NCBI GenBank assembly: GCA_942492905.1
Contig: OW818657.1
Location: 2,418,001 to 2,482,000 of the forward strand
DNA length: 64,000 nucleotides
From: CAIZWU01 sp942492905
GTDB taxonomy: Bacteria; Verrucomicrobiota; Verrucomicrobiia; Verrucomicrobiales; V1-33
Direction of reading: 5' to 3'
Of this stretch, positions 50,948 to 60,004 are shown in pieces. The notes under the pieces were generated by a model. It searched no databases. It was not told the origin of the DNA and saw only the letters and a program-made list of their open reading frames with translations. The translations under genes and the position numbers were made by a program. The first letter of the stretch is position 1. Each line of letters begins with the position of its first letter.

Positions 50948-50964
50948 AGTGTAAATTAGACACT
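50948..50964. promoter_or_regulatory. Putative NrtR operator
   Basis: AGTGTAAATTAGACACT is a palindrome of two 5-bp arms (AGTGT/ACACT) separated by seven bases. NrtR sites are, as I recall from published regulon work, palindromes with a GT-N7-AC core, which this fits. It lies 11 bases before the nrtR start and 126 bases before the nitroreductase start. A TTGACA at 50941-50946 stands 17 bases from TAATTA at 50964, so the palindrome would sit in a promoter spacer. Confidence 0.55.
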
Positions 50965-50975
50965 AATTACCCGCC

Positions 50976-51665
50976 ATGCCCCACACCTATGAGTATGCAA
51001 GGCCCGCGCTGACGGTCGATGCTGTGGTTTTTGGGCTGGATGGCGGCGAATTGAAAGTGTTGCTGATCAAACGCGGCCTTGAGCCGTTCAAGGGACGGTG
51101 GGCTCTGCCTGGCGGCTTTGTCCAGGAGGGTGAAACATTGGATGAAGCCGTGGCCCGTGAATTGGAGGAGGAGGCCGGACTGCGGAACGTCTTTCTGGAA
51201 CAACTCTACACCTTTGGTGCTGTGACGCGCGATCCGCGGGAGAGAGTCGTGAGCGTTGCCTATTATGCACTCGTGAATCTCGCGGACCACACCACCCGGG
51301 CCGCCACGGATGCCGCCGACTCCCGCTGGTCCGCCGCGTCCACCCCGCCGCGGCTTGCCTTCGATCACGCTGAGATCCTGACCATGGCGCTGACCCGGCT
51401 GCGGGGGAAGTTGCGTTATCAGCCGGTGGGGTTTGAACTCCTGCCGGGAAAATTCACCCTGACGCAACTGCAGCAGCTCTACGAATCGGTGCTAGGTACC
51501 CCGCTCGATAAACGGAATTTCCGCAAAAAGGTCCTCGGCTTCGACCTGTTGGTGCCCTTGGATGAAACCTTCCGCGAAGGCCGCCACCGTCCCGCCCAGC
51601 TCTTCCGCTTTGATCCCGCCCGGTATCAGCTGCTGCTGAAACAGGGGTTCCACTTTGAATTGTAG
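50976..51665 (+). CDS. nrtR: NrtR-type Nudix transcriptional regulator of NAD+ metabolism
   Basis: The product is 229 residues. Residues ~8-140 are a Nudix domain with an intact Nudix box (GFVQEGETLDEAVAREL plus EEEAGL, about 47-69). Residues ~150-225 form the winged-helix domain of the NrtR family (PVGFELLPGKFTLTQLQQLYESVLGTPLDKRNFRKKVL...). NrtR binds operators and is released by ADP-ribose or related ligands. Many NrtRs have a degenerate Nudix box; this one looks catalytic, so it may also hydrolyse ADP-ribose. pncB and pncA lie downstream in the same direction, the standard target genes. Confidence 0.88.
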   Translation: MPHTYEYARPALTVDAVVFGLDGGELKVLLIKRGLEPFKGRWALPGGFVQEGETLDEAVARELEEEAGLRNVFLEQLYTFGAVTRDPRERVVSVAYYALVNLADHTTRAATDAADSRWSAASTPPRLAFDHAEILTMALTRLRGKLRYQPVGFELLPGKFTLTQLQQLYESVLGTPLDKRNFRKKVLGFDLLVPLDETFREGRHRPAQLFRFDPARYQLLLKQGFHFEL

Positions 51666-51787
51666 GGCTGGTGTTCATCAACCCCTGCCACTGGCTCAAT
51701 GAATCATCCAGCTCAGCCTACAGTCCAGCCGGGGGGCAAGTCAGGCATTTTCCGGTCAACCAAACCACCCGCGAATCAAATTCCACC

Positions 51788-52342
51788 ATGAGACTAGCCA
51801 CTGCATCGTTGCCGGAACCACCCTTCGCCCGTTCCTATTGGGCGGTGCCGGGGCAGATCCTGGCTGGTTTCTATCCGGGAGACCGTGATCCCGTGGTCGC
51901 GCTGAACAAGCTGAATGCCTTGCTGGAATGCGGGGTGACCCACGTGTGTAATCTGATGGAACGCACTGAAGTGGACCATGCCGGGAGACGGTTTGAGGAC
52001 TACGGGCCGGCCTTGTGGGAGTTGGCGCGGCAGCTGGGGAGGGCGATTGATCTGCTGCAAAGCCCGATCCGCGATGTTTCCGTGCCGACGGCAGCACAGA
52101 TGACGACGACGTTGGATGCCATCGATCAGGTGCTGAGCCGTGGCGTAGTGATTTACCTGCACTGTTGGGGCGGGCGTGGGCGTACCGGCACGGTCCTGGG
52201 CTGCTGGCTGGCAAGGCATGGGGAGAGGGATGCTCTGGGAAAGCTGGCGGATCTGACGGCCGCGAAACGGGAACATTTCCACCAAGTGCCTGAGACGGTA
52301 GAGCAGCAACAGTTTGTCCGGAATTGGAGGGCAGGGCGATGA
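51788..52342 (+). CDS. Protein-tyrosine/dual-specificity phosphatase-like protein
   Basis: The product is 184 residues. The catalytic loop is YLHCWGGRGRTGTVLGCWLARHG (about 119-141), the CX5R motif with C at HCWGGRGR. The N-terminus SYWAVPGQILAGFYPGDRDP and TEVDHAGRRFEDYG give the usual 'general acid' region. It occurs, in my recollection, beside ADP-ribosylglycohydrolases in other genomes. The start at 51788 is an ATG; the end overlaps the next start by four bases (ATGA). Confidence 0.85.
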   Translation: MRLATASLPEPPFARSYWAVPGQILAGFYPGDRDPVVALNKLNALLECGVTHVCNLMERTEVDHAGRRFEDYGPALWELARQLGRAIDLLQSPIRDVSVPTAAQMTTTLDAIDQVLSRGVVIYLHCWGGRGRTGTVLGCWLARHGERDALGKLADLTAAKREHFHQVPETVEQQQFVRNWRAGR

Positions 52343-53301
52343 GCGGCACTCCGGATAGTATTGCGCGGAAGCTCGGTGGTCTCTGGGGTTCGCTGGTAGG
52401 GGATGCTCTCGGGGTGCCGGTAGAGTTTCAGGATCGAGCCGCCCGGTTGGCAGATCCAGTGACAGGAATGCGCGGGTATGGCACACACCGGCAACCGGCA
52501 GGCACGTGGTCGGATGACGGGGCCTTGTTATTGTGTTCCGTGGAAAGCCTGGTGGAACGCGGGTTCGACCCCGAAGATATGGGCCGGCGTTTTGTACGCT
52601 GGCAGGATCAGGGGTTGTGGACGGCTCACGGGGAGGTGTTTGATATCGGGATCGCAACCAGTCAGGCCCTGCGGAGAATCCGTCAGGGCAATCCTGCCGG
52701 GGAAGCGGGCGGCCGGGATGAATTCAGCAATGGCAATGGATCCCTGATGCGCATTCTGCCCGTGGTGCTGGCTGCCCTTGAAGGAACCACCGAAGCGCTG
52801 CGCGACCGGATTCACCGGGCTTCGGCGATCACGCATGGGCATCTGCGTTCCCAAATGGCCTGTGTTTATTTCGGATTGTTGGTGCGGGCTCTGATGGAAG
52901 GCTGGAGCCGGGAGGAAGCCGTAAAGGCGGCGGCAGGCGACTTTGTAGGGATTTATGAACAGAGTGCGGAGATGCCGGCCTTCCGGCGTATCCTCGCCGC
53001 CGATTTTGGGGCGCTGCCTGGGGTGGCGATTAATTCCGGAGGCTACGTGATGGATACCCTGGAGGCGGCGGTCTGGTGCCTCCTGACGACCGGGGACTTT
53101 TCCTCATGTGTTCTCAAGGCCGTGAATCTGGGATCGGACACGGACACCACCGGCTGTGTGGCGGGAGCCTTGGCGGGAGTGTTCCATGGGGAGAACAGCA
53201 TCCCAGCTGAGTGGCGTCAAGCCTTGCCGCGGCAGGATGAATTGGCCCGGCTGTTTTCTTGCTGGCCTCCCATCTGCAAACTGGAATGTGCCCCTTCATG
53301 A
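52339..53301 (+). CDS. ADP-ribosylglycohydrolase family protein 1
   Basis: The product is 320 residues of the DraG/ARH fold. Motifs: GSLVGDALGVPVEF (about 14-27), TWSDDGALLL (about 55-64, usually 'TDDT'), FSNGNGSLMRILPV and the metal-binding GSDTDTTGCVAGALAGVFHG (about 265-284). These enzymes remove ADP-ribose from proteins or small molecules with Mg2+. One ligand position in the first acidic motif is glycine in place of threonine. It overlaps the phosphatase gene by four bases, so the two are translationally coupled. Confidence 0.88.
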   Translation: MSGTPDSIARKLGGLWGSLVGDALGVPVEFQDRAARLADPVTGMRGYGTHRQPAGTWSDDGALLLCSVESLVERGFDPEDMGRRFVRWQDQGLWTAHGEVFDIGIATSQALRRIRQGNPAGEAGGRDEFSNGNGSLMRILPVVLAALEGTTEALRDRIHRASAITHGHLRSQMACVYFGLLVRALMEGWSREEAVKAAAGDFVGIYEQSAEMPAFRRILAADFGALPGVAINSGGYVMDTLEAAVWCLLTTGDFSSCVLKAVNLGSDTDTTGCVAGALAGVFHGENSIPAEWRQALPRQDELARLFSCWPPICKLECAPS

Positions 53302-53380
53302 AATCATCCTTCAAACAGATAGCTTCATCGTTTCACCCGATCCATGAGGAGGCAAAACGCCGCAAAAACCTTGGAAAGTC

Positions 53381-54433
53381 ATGCCCATAAAAATGCAAAA
53401 AGTGACTGATTCCATTGCCGGCTGCCTGCTGGGTACTGCGGTAGGCGACTCGATCGGTTTGCCGGCGGAAGGCCTATCGCGGACTAAGGCCGGGCGGTTC
53501 TGCCGCGGTGGGCTGCGGCATCGTTTGGTATTTGGCCGGGGGATGCTGAGCGATGATACGGAACACACTCTGATGGTGGCGGTGGCCTTGCTGAAACATG
53601 GAGACGATGCGGTGGTGTTTCAAAAGGCGTTAGCCTGGTCATTCCGCTGGTGGATGCTGGCCCTGCCGGCGGGGGTGGGACTGAGCACGGCCAAGGCCAT
53701 TGGACGGCACTGGCTGGGATTTCCCATCACTCGGGCCGGAGTGAGGTCGGCGGGAAATGGGGCGGCGATGCGAAGCGCGATTGTGGGGGTGGTGTTTCGG
53801 GAGGATAGGGCAAAGCGACGGGAATTTGCCCTGGCTGCGTGCCGATTGACCCACACGGATGTCCGCGCCGAGGAGTCGGCCCTGTTGGTGGCGGAGGCGG
53901 CGGCTTTGGCGGGAGACCATGTGGAGACGCCGGCGGTTTTGGTGGCGCTTCGGCTTTTGGTGAGGAGTGAGGAGATGATCTCACGATGGGCGGATTTGGA
54001 GGCAGGTCTAAGCGCTGGGATGGGAGTTGAGGAATATGCAGAGACCATTGGTTGTGCTCGTGGCGTCACGGGCTTCGCGCCGAATACGGTCGCGGTGGCG
54101 TTGTTCGCCTGGTTGCGGCATCGCGGGGATTTTCGACGGGTGATTTCAGAGGTGGTCGCATGTGGCGGGGATACGGATACGGTGGCGGCTATTGCAGGAG
54201 GTATTTGTGGTGCTGAAGTGGGTGAATCGGGGATGCCGGCGGAGTGGATCGCGGGAATCGGAGATTGGCCCCGATCGGTGGGGTATGTCAGGGAGGTGAA
54301 AAATGCATTGACGCATCGGGAAGGGGGCGCGTTGCCGTCGCTTTACTGGTGGGCGATCCCTTTCCGGAATCTCTTCTTTTTGCTCGTGGTGCTCAGCCAC
54401 GGATTCCGGCGGCTGTTGCCTGTTTTTAAATGA
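53381..54433 (+). CDS. ADP-ribosylglycohydrolase family protein 2
   Basis: The product is 350 residues. Motifs are GTAVGDSIGLPAEGLS (about 18-33), MLSDDTEHTLMVA (about 55-67), SAGNGAAMRSAIVG (about 125-138) and VACGGDTDTVAAIAGGICG (about 247-265). It differs from the preceding paralogue and keeps the full SDDT motif. It has an unusual hydrophobic C-terminus (WAIPFRNLFFLLVVLSHGFRRLLPVFK) that may touch the membrane. Its stop is one base before the pncB start. Confidence 0.88.
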   Translation: MPIKMQKVTDSIAGCLLGTAVGDSIGLPAEGLSRTKAGRFCRGGLRHRLVFGRGMLSDDTEHTLMVAVALLKHGDDAVVFQKALAWSFRWWMLALPAGVGLSTAKAIGRHWLGFPITRAGVRSAGNGAAMRSAIVGVVFREDRAKRREFALAACRLTHTDVRAEESALLVAEAAALAGDHVETPAVLVALRLLVRSEEMISRWADLEAGLSAGMGVEEYAETIGCARGVTGFAPNTVAVALFAWLRHRGDFRRVISEVVACGGDTDTVAAIAGGICGAEVGESGMPAEWIAGIGDWPRSVGYVREVKNALTHREGGALPSLYWWAIPFRNLFFLLVVLSHGFRRLLPVFK

Positions 54434-54434
54434 A

Positions 54435-55889
54435 ATGAACCACCACACTCCATTGCTGACGGATCTGTACCAACTCACCATGGCTGCCGGGTATTGGCAC
54501 GCGGGGCGGGCGGAGCGGGAGGCGGTGTTTCATTTGTTCTTCCGGCGGCTGCCGTTTGGGGGCGGGTATGCGGTGGCAGCGGGGTTGGGGGATGTGGTGG
54601 AGTGGCTGCGGCATTTCCGGTTCGGGGCGGAAGATCTGGCCTGGCTGGCGGCCTTGCCCGGCCAGGATGGGCAGCCGCTGTTTGCCGCGGGGTTTCTGGA
54701 CTATCTGGGGGGGCTGCGCTGGACTTGTGAGGTTGATGCGGTGCCGGAGGGGACGGTGGTTTTTCCCCATCAGCCGCTGATCCGGGTGAAGGGGCCGATC
54801 GTGCAGGCACAGTTGGTGGAAACGGCGCTGCTGAATCTGATCAATTTCCAGACGCTGATCGCGACCAAGTCGGCGAGGGTGTGTCAGGCGGCACAGGGGG
54901 AACCGGTGTTGGAGTTCGGGCTGAGGCGGGCGCAGGGTCCGGACGGGGCGGTGATGGCCAGCCGGGCGGCGTTCATCGGTGGAGCGGCCTCGACCTCCAA
55001 CGTGTTGGCGGGGCGGTTGCTGGGCATTCCGGTGCGGGGCACCCACGCCCACTCGTGGGTCATGTCTTTTGATAGTGAGCTGGAGTCCTTTGCCGCCTAT
55101 GCGGAAGCGATGCCGAACAACGGTGTATTTCTGGTGGATACCTACGACACCCTGGATGGGGTGCGGCATGCGGTGGAGATCGGTCATCGGATGCGGGCGG
55201 CGGGCCACGAAATGGCGGGCATCCGGCTGGATTCGGGCGATCTCGCGTGGCTTAGCATCGAGGCGCGGAAGATTCTGGATGAGGCGGGTTTTCCGAAGGC
55301 CTATATCGTCGCCAGCAATGACCTGGACGAGCATCTGATCGAGAGTCTGAAACATCAGGGGGCGAAGATCGGAGTCTGGGGTGTGGGCACGCAACTGGTG
55401 ACCGGCGGCACGGAACCGGCTCTCGGTGGGGTGTATAAGCTGGGGGCGATCCGTGATGAGGCAGGCGTGTGGGAGCCGAAACTCAAGCTGAGCGAGCAGA
55501 CCGTAAAAGTGAGCAATCCCGGCATCCAGCAGGTGCGGCGGTTTTCGGTGGACGGTCAGTTCCGGGGCGATGCCCTGTTTGACGAGGAGGCAGGCTGTCC
55601 GGCCCTGCCGGAGATCGTGCATCCCGCCGATCCGGCACCGCACTTCAAGGTGCCCGCGGGGGCGGTGGGCGAAGACCTGCTGGTGCCGGTGTGCCGGGGC
55701 GGGGGATTCGTCAGGGAATCGCCCCCGCTGGAGGAGATCCAGGCTCGCTGCCGGGCGCAATTGGCGTCGCTGCATGGCGGGGTGAAGCGGCTGCAGCATC
55801 CGCATGCGTATCCGGCAGGGTTGGAACGGGGATTGGCGGAGCGGAAGGCGGCTTTGATTGAACAATATCGACAGAAAATAAAATCATGA
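54435..55889 (+). CDS. pncB: Nicotinate phosphoribosyltransferase
   Basis: The product is 484 residues. It makes nicotinate mononucleotide from nicotinate, PRPP and ATP. Motifs: LLTDLYQLTMAAGYW (residues 7-21), FFRRLPFGGGYAVAAGL, FGLRRAQGPDGAVMASRAAFIGGAASTSNVLAG, GTHAHSWVMSFDSE (catalytic His) and IRLDSGDLAWLS. The ATG at 54435 is one base past the preceding stop. Together with pncA it converts nicotinamide to NaMN. It overlaps the macrodomain gene by four bases. Confidence 0.95.
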   Translation: MNHHTPLLTDLYQLTMAAGYWHAGRAEREAVFHLFFRRLPFGGGYAVAAGLGDVVEWLRHFRFGAEDLAWLAALPGQDGQPLFAAGFLDYLGGLRWTCEVDAVPEGTVVFPHQPLIRVKGPIVQAQLVETALLNLINFQTLIATKSARVCQAAQGEPVLEFGLRRAQGPDGAVMASRAAFIGGAASTSNVLAGRLLGIPVRGTHAHSWVMSFDSELESFAAYAEAMPNNGVFLVDTYDTLDGVRHAVEIGHRMRAAGHEMAGIRLDSGDLAWLSIEARKILDEAGFPKAYIVASNDLDEHLIESLKHQGAKIGVWGVGTQLVTGGTEPALGGVYKLGAIRDEAGVWEPKLKLSEQTVKVSNPGIQQVRRFSVDGQFRGDALFDEEAGCPALPEIVHPADPAPHFKVPAGAVGEDLLVPVCRGGGFVRESPPLEEIQARCRAQLASLHGGVKRLQHPHAYPAGLERGLAERKAALIEQYRQKIKS

Positions 55890-56395
55890 TCACACTGCGC
55901 GCCATTCAAGGCGATATCACGAAATTGAAGGTGGATGTCATAGTCAATGCTGCCAACTCCTCGCTGCTGGGAGGAGGTGGGGTGGACGGTGCGATTCATC
56001 GGGCGGCGGGCCGTGAATTGGTTCACGAATGCCGGTTGCTGGGTGGATGCAAAACCGGTCAGGCGAAGATGACCAAAGGTTACCAGCTTCCCGCACGCCA
56101 TATCATCCACACGGTCGGCCCGGTTTGGAATGGCGGCAGCGCCGGCGAAGCAGATCTGCTCCGTTCCTGCTATTGGAATTCTTTGGCTTTGGCGGCTGCG
56201 GCAGGAACTGCTTCGATCGCCTTTCCTTGCATTTCGACTGGGATTTTCGATTTTCCGCCAGACCTCGCCGCATCAATCGCGGTTGGCGCCGTGCGCGATT
56301 TTACGGCAACTCCAACATCCCTGAATGAAGTCGTATTTTGCTGCTTTTCGGAGCAGGATCGGAAGCGTTATGAACTTATCCTGAATCCAAAATGA
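55886..56395 (+). CDS. Macrodomain protein, ADP-ribose-binding/O-acetyl-ADP-ribose deacetylase type
   Basis: The product is 169 residues, a single macrodomain of the MacroD type. Motifs: IQGDITKLKVDVIVNAANSSLLGGGGVDGAIHRAAG (about 7-42), CKTGQAKMTKGYQLPARHIIHTVGPVW and SIAFPCISTGIFDFPPDLAASIA. It removes ADP-ribose from acidic residues or deacetylates O-acetyl-ADP-ribose. The usual 'G.yGyP' loop is GIFDFPP. It starts within the stop of pncB and ends within the start of pncA. Confidence 0.93.
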   Translation: MITLRAIQGDITKLKVDVIVNAANSSLLGGGGVDGAIHRAAGRELVHECRLLGGCKTGQAKMTKGYQLPARHIIHTVGPVWNGGSAGEADLLRSCYWNSLALAAAAGTASIAFPCISTGIFDFPPDLAASIAVGAVRDFTATPTSLNEVVFCCFSEQDRKRYELILNPK

Positions 56396-56988
56396 AAGCC
56401 CTCCTCCTGATCGATATCCAGAATGACTTCCTGCCCGGCGGGGCATTGGCGGTGCCGCAGGGCGATCTCATTGTGCCAATCGTGAATGGGATGATGCCGG
56501 AGTTTGAGTTGGTGGTGGCGACGCAGGATTGGCATCCGGCGGACCACGGGAGTTTTGCGGAGAATCAGCCGGGGGCGGTTGTGTTTGGTCAGGGGGAACT
56601 GGAGGGACTGCCGCAGACCTTCTGGCCGGTACATTGTGTGCAGCACACCGGCGGGGCTTTGTTTGCACCGGGGCTGGAGACGCGGCGGATTGACCGGGTG
56701 TTTCCCAAAGGGATGAATCCCGCCATCGACAGCTACAGCGGATTTTTTGACAATGGGCACCGGGCTTCGACCGGGATGGGGCAGTGGCTGAAGGCTGCGG
56801 GCGTGACGGAGTTGTGGGTGGCGGGGCTGGCGACGGATTATTGTGTCAAATTCACGGTGTTGGATGCCTTGCGGGAGGGATTTGACGTGAACGTGTTGTC
56901 GGAGGCCTGCCGGGGAGTGGAGTTGATGGAGGGGGATGGGGCCCGGGCGTGGGAGGCGATGGCTGCGGCCGGGGCGGTGCTGCTTTGA
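56392..56988 (+). CDS. pncA: Nicotinamidase
   Basis: The product is 198 residues. It hydrolyses nicotinamide to nicotinate and ammonia. Catalytic Asp in LLIDIQNDFLPGG, metal ligands in TQDWHPADHGSFA, the lysine in VFPKGMNPAIDSYSGFFDN and the cysteine in GLATDYCVKFT are all present. The ATG overlaps the macrodomain stop. It is the last gene of the NAD+/ADP-ribose cluster; 57000-57220 is a leader without a gene. Confidence 0.95.
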   Translation: MKALLLIDIQNDFLPGGALAVPQGDLIVPIVNGMMPEFELVVATQDWHPADHGSFAENQPGAVVFGQGELEGLPQTFWPVHCVQHTGGALFAPGLETRRIDRVFPKGMNPAIDSYSGFFDNGHRASTGMGQWLKAAGVTELWVAGLATDYCVKFTVLDALREGFDVNVLSEACRGVELMEGDGARAWEAMAAAGAVLL

Positions 56989-57220
56989 ATTTGGAAAAGG
57001 CAGCAGGAACCGCGGGGAGTTCCCGCCAATCCGCCGTGTGTTTCCCGTCCTGAAACCGCACACCCATCATGGAAGCAGGGCGGGCCGGGGCCGGGAAGTG
57101 GTGAAATCGAGGCGGTTCGGGGCCGGGAATCTTCCTTGCACCGGGGGGGGGGACCCTCCAGTATGAGGATTCCCGCCGGGTTGCCTGCGGGGCAGATAAC
57201 CTATTTTTCTTTTCAAACCT

Positions 57221-60004
57221 GTGAGCGAACCTGAGAACCGCGGCGTCGAGCCGGTCAATGTCGCCGATGAAATGGCGAAGTCCTTTTTGGAATACTCCAT
57301 GTCGGTCATTATCAGCCGTGCGCTGCCCGATGTGCGCGATGGTCTGAAACCTTCCCAACGCCGCATCCTGTATGCGATGGACAACCTCGGGCTCTATGCC
57401 GGGAAGAAGCACATCAAGTGTGCGAAAATCTGTGGTGATACTTCCGGGAACTACCACCCGCATGGTGAATCCGTGATTTACCCGACGCTGGTGAACATGG
57501 CGCAGCACTGGGGCATCCGCGAGACTCTGGTGGACGGGCAGGGGAACTTTGGTTCGGTGGATGGCGACCCTCCGGCGGCGATGCGTTACACGGAAGCCCG
57601 GCTGACGCATCTGGGCGGCCTCCTGATGGAGGACATGGACAAGGACACCGTCGATTTCGTCCCGAACTATGACGAACGTCTGATGGAGCCTACCGTGTTC
57701 CCCTCGGCCTTCCCGAACCTCATTGTCAACGGCGGCACCGGCATCGCCGTGGGGATGGCGACCAACATGGCCCCGCACAATCTGGGAGAGGTGGTGGATG
57801 CGATTTGTGCGCAGATCGACCAGCCGGATATTTCGATCCGGGAACTGCAGCAGCACATCAAAGGTCCCGACTTCCCGACGGGTTGCACCATTTACGGACA
57901 GGCGGGCATCAATGCCTATCTGCACACCGGACGCGGCTCCATGAAGGTGCGCGGGCGGGTGGACATCGAGCTGGACGAGAAGGGCAAGGAACAGATCGTC
58001 ATTACCGAGATCCCCTACATCGTGAACCGCGCCGTGCTGATCAAACGCATCGCCGAACTGGTCACCGAAAAGATCATCCCGGAAATCAGCGGTCTGCGGG
58101 ACGAATGTGATGAGCGCACCCGCATCGTCCTGGAACTGAAGCGCGATGCCCGCCCGCAGGTGGTCATCAACAATCTCTACAAACACACCGCGCTGGAGTC
58201 GTCCTTCAGCGTGAACATGCTGGCGATCGACAACCGCAAGCCGCGCCTGCTCAACATCAAGGACGCCATTGCCTGTTATATCGAGCACCGCCGCGAGGTG
58301 GTGCTGCGCCGCACCCGCTTCCTCCTGCGCAAGGCGGAGGCCCGCGCGGAAATCCTCGAAGCCCTCCTGCTGGCGACTTCGAAGATTGATGAATTCATCA
58401 AGATCATCCGCCAGAGTGCCAACCGGGATGCGGCGGAAGCGGCCATCAAGGCCTATCCCTTCACCGTGGAGGCCGCTTTGGCGGTGGGCGTGATCATCCG
58501 GGGCCAGCCCCACATCGTGGGCGACCGCTATCAATTCTCCGACCGGCAGGTCAAGGCCATCGTGGAGATCCAGCTCTACAAGTTGACCAGTCTGGAGCGC
58601 GACAAGATCAAAGCCGAATACGACGGCGTCATGGCCGAGATCGCCGACCTGATGGACATCCTCGCCCGCGAGTCCCGGGTGCTGACCATCATCAAGGAAG
58701 AACTGCTGGTCATCAAAGCCAAGTATGCCACGCCCCGCCTGACGGATTTTGCCGCCGAGGAAGGGGAGATCAATCTGGTGGATCTGATCGCCAACGAGGG
58801 GATGATCATCACCATTTCCCACCGCGGTTATATCAAGCGCACCCTGAGCAGCGAATTCCGCAGCCAGCGGCGTGGCGGCAAAGGCCTCAAGGGCATGGAA
58901 ACCGCCAAAGCCAGTGGCGTGGAGGAGGAGGAAGTCGGCGACTTCGTGGAGCACCTTTTCACCGCCAGCGCCCATGATTGGCTGATGTTCTTCACCAACA
59001 GCGGCCGGGTTTACGCGGAGCGGGTCTATCTCATCCCCGAAGGATCGCGCACTGCCAAGGGACGCAGTATCAAGAATCTGCTCAATCTCCGGCCCGAAGA
59101 GAAAATCGCTTCGGTCCTGCGCATCCCGACCCAGGGGGAATCCGACAAGGATGCGACCTGGGACCCGAATAAGTTTGTCATCTTCGCCACCCGTCTCGGC
59201 GTGGTGAAACGCAGCAACCTTGGCGAATTCCGCAATATCCGGAAGGACGGGATCATTGCCATCAACATCCGTGAGGGTGATGACCTGATCGGTTGCGCCC
59301 TGACTGATGGCCGCAACGAGATCGTGCTGGTCACCCATGGCGGGATGAGCACCCGGTTCAAGGAATATGCCGAAGTGGTCGGGGAAGGGGCTGCCATCGC
59401 CGAGGAAGGGGAAGAGGTGGAAGATGCCAGCGAAGACGCAGCCGATGAAACCGAAGGCGCGGAAGCTGCGGAAGGCGGAGCCCGGGAAAAAGGCGGTCTG
59501 CGCGATATGGGGCGTCAAGCCACCGGGGTGCGCGGGATCAAGCTCAAGAAGGGCGATTTCGTGGTCAGCCTCTCCATTGTGGACTATGCGGCGATGCTGC
59601 TGGTGGCCAGCGAAAACGGCATTGGCAAACGCACTGGATTTGATGACTACCGCATCACCGCCCGCGGCGGGAAGGGGATCATCACCATGAAGACCAGTGA
59701 AAAAACCGGCCAGGTGGTCAGTGCCCTGGTGGTGCATGAGTCCGACGAAGTGATGCTGATGACAACGACAGGTCAGAGTGTCCGCATCCCGGTTTCCCAG
59801 ATCCGGGAAACGGGACGGAATGCCGCGGGGGTCAAACTGATCAGCCTGCGGGGGGATGAGAAGCTCCAGGATATTGCCCGGGTCATTGCGGACCCTGAGG
59901 ACACTTCCCTGGTCGAAGCTGCCGGTGCCCCTGAGGGGATCGACAGCGCTGCAGAATCTGAAGCCGATGACTCCGGGACGACGGAAACGGAAACCGACAC
60001 ATGA
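57221..60004 (+). CDS. gyrA: DNA gyrase subunit A
   Basis: The product is 927 residues, slightly longer than usual. The start is a GTG. The catalytic tyrosine is Y123 in AAMRYTEARL. The quinolone-determining stretch HPHGESVIYPTL has serine at the E. coli S83 position and proline at the D87 position. The GyrA box QRRGGKG (about 548-555) and the C-terminal pinwheel identify gyrase, not topoisomerase IV. An acidic low-complexity insertion (about residues 722-766, rich in E, D and A) interrupts the pinwheel before RQATGVRGIKLKK. The C-terminal tail is also acidic. gyrB is not in the window. The stop overlaps the next start (ATGA). Confidence 0.97.
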   Translation: MSEPENRGVEPVNVADEMAKSFLEYSMSVIISRALPDVRDGLKPSQRRILYAMDNLGLYAGKKHIKCAKICGDTSGNYHPHGESVIYPTLVNMAQHWGIRETLVDGQGNFGSVDGDPPAAMRYTEARLTHLGGLLMEDMDKDTVDFVPNYDERLMEPTVFPSAFPNLIVNGGTGIAVGMATNMAPHNLGEVVDAICAQIDQPDISIRELQQHIKGPDFPTGCTIYGQAGINAYLHTGRGSMKVRGRVDIELDEKGKEQIVITEIPYIVNRAVLIKRIAELVTEKIIPEISGLRDECDERTRIVLELKRDARPQVVINNLYKHTALESSFSVNMLAIDNRKPRLLNIKDAIACYIEHRREVVLRRTRFLLRKAEARAEILEALLLATSKIDEFIKIIRQSANRDAAEAAIKAYPFTVEAALAVGVIIRGQPHIVGDRYQFSDRQVKAIVEIQLYKLTSLERDKIKAEYDGVMAEIADLMDILARESRVLTIIKEELLVIKAKYATPRLTDFAAEEGEINLVDLIANEGMIITISHRGYIKRTLSSEFRSQRRGGKGLKGMETAKASGVEEEEVGDFVEHLFTASAHDWLMFFTNSGRVYAERVYLIPEGSRTAKGRSIKNLLNLRPEEKIASVLRIPTQGESDKDATWDPNKFVIFATRLGVVKRSNLGEFRNIRKDGIIAINIREGDDLIGCALTDGRNEIVLVTHGGMSTRFKEYAEVVGEGAAIAEEGEEVEDASEDAADETEGAEAAEGGAREKGGLRDMGRQATGVRGIKLKKGDFVVSLSIVDYAAMLLVASENGIGKRTGFDDYRITARGGKGIITMKTSEKTGQVVSALVVHESDEVMLMTTTGQSVRIPVSQIRETGRNAAGVKLISLRGDEKLQDIARVIADPEDTSLVEAAGAPEGIDSAAESEADDSGTTETETDT

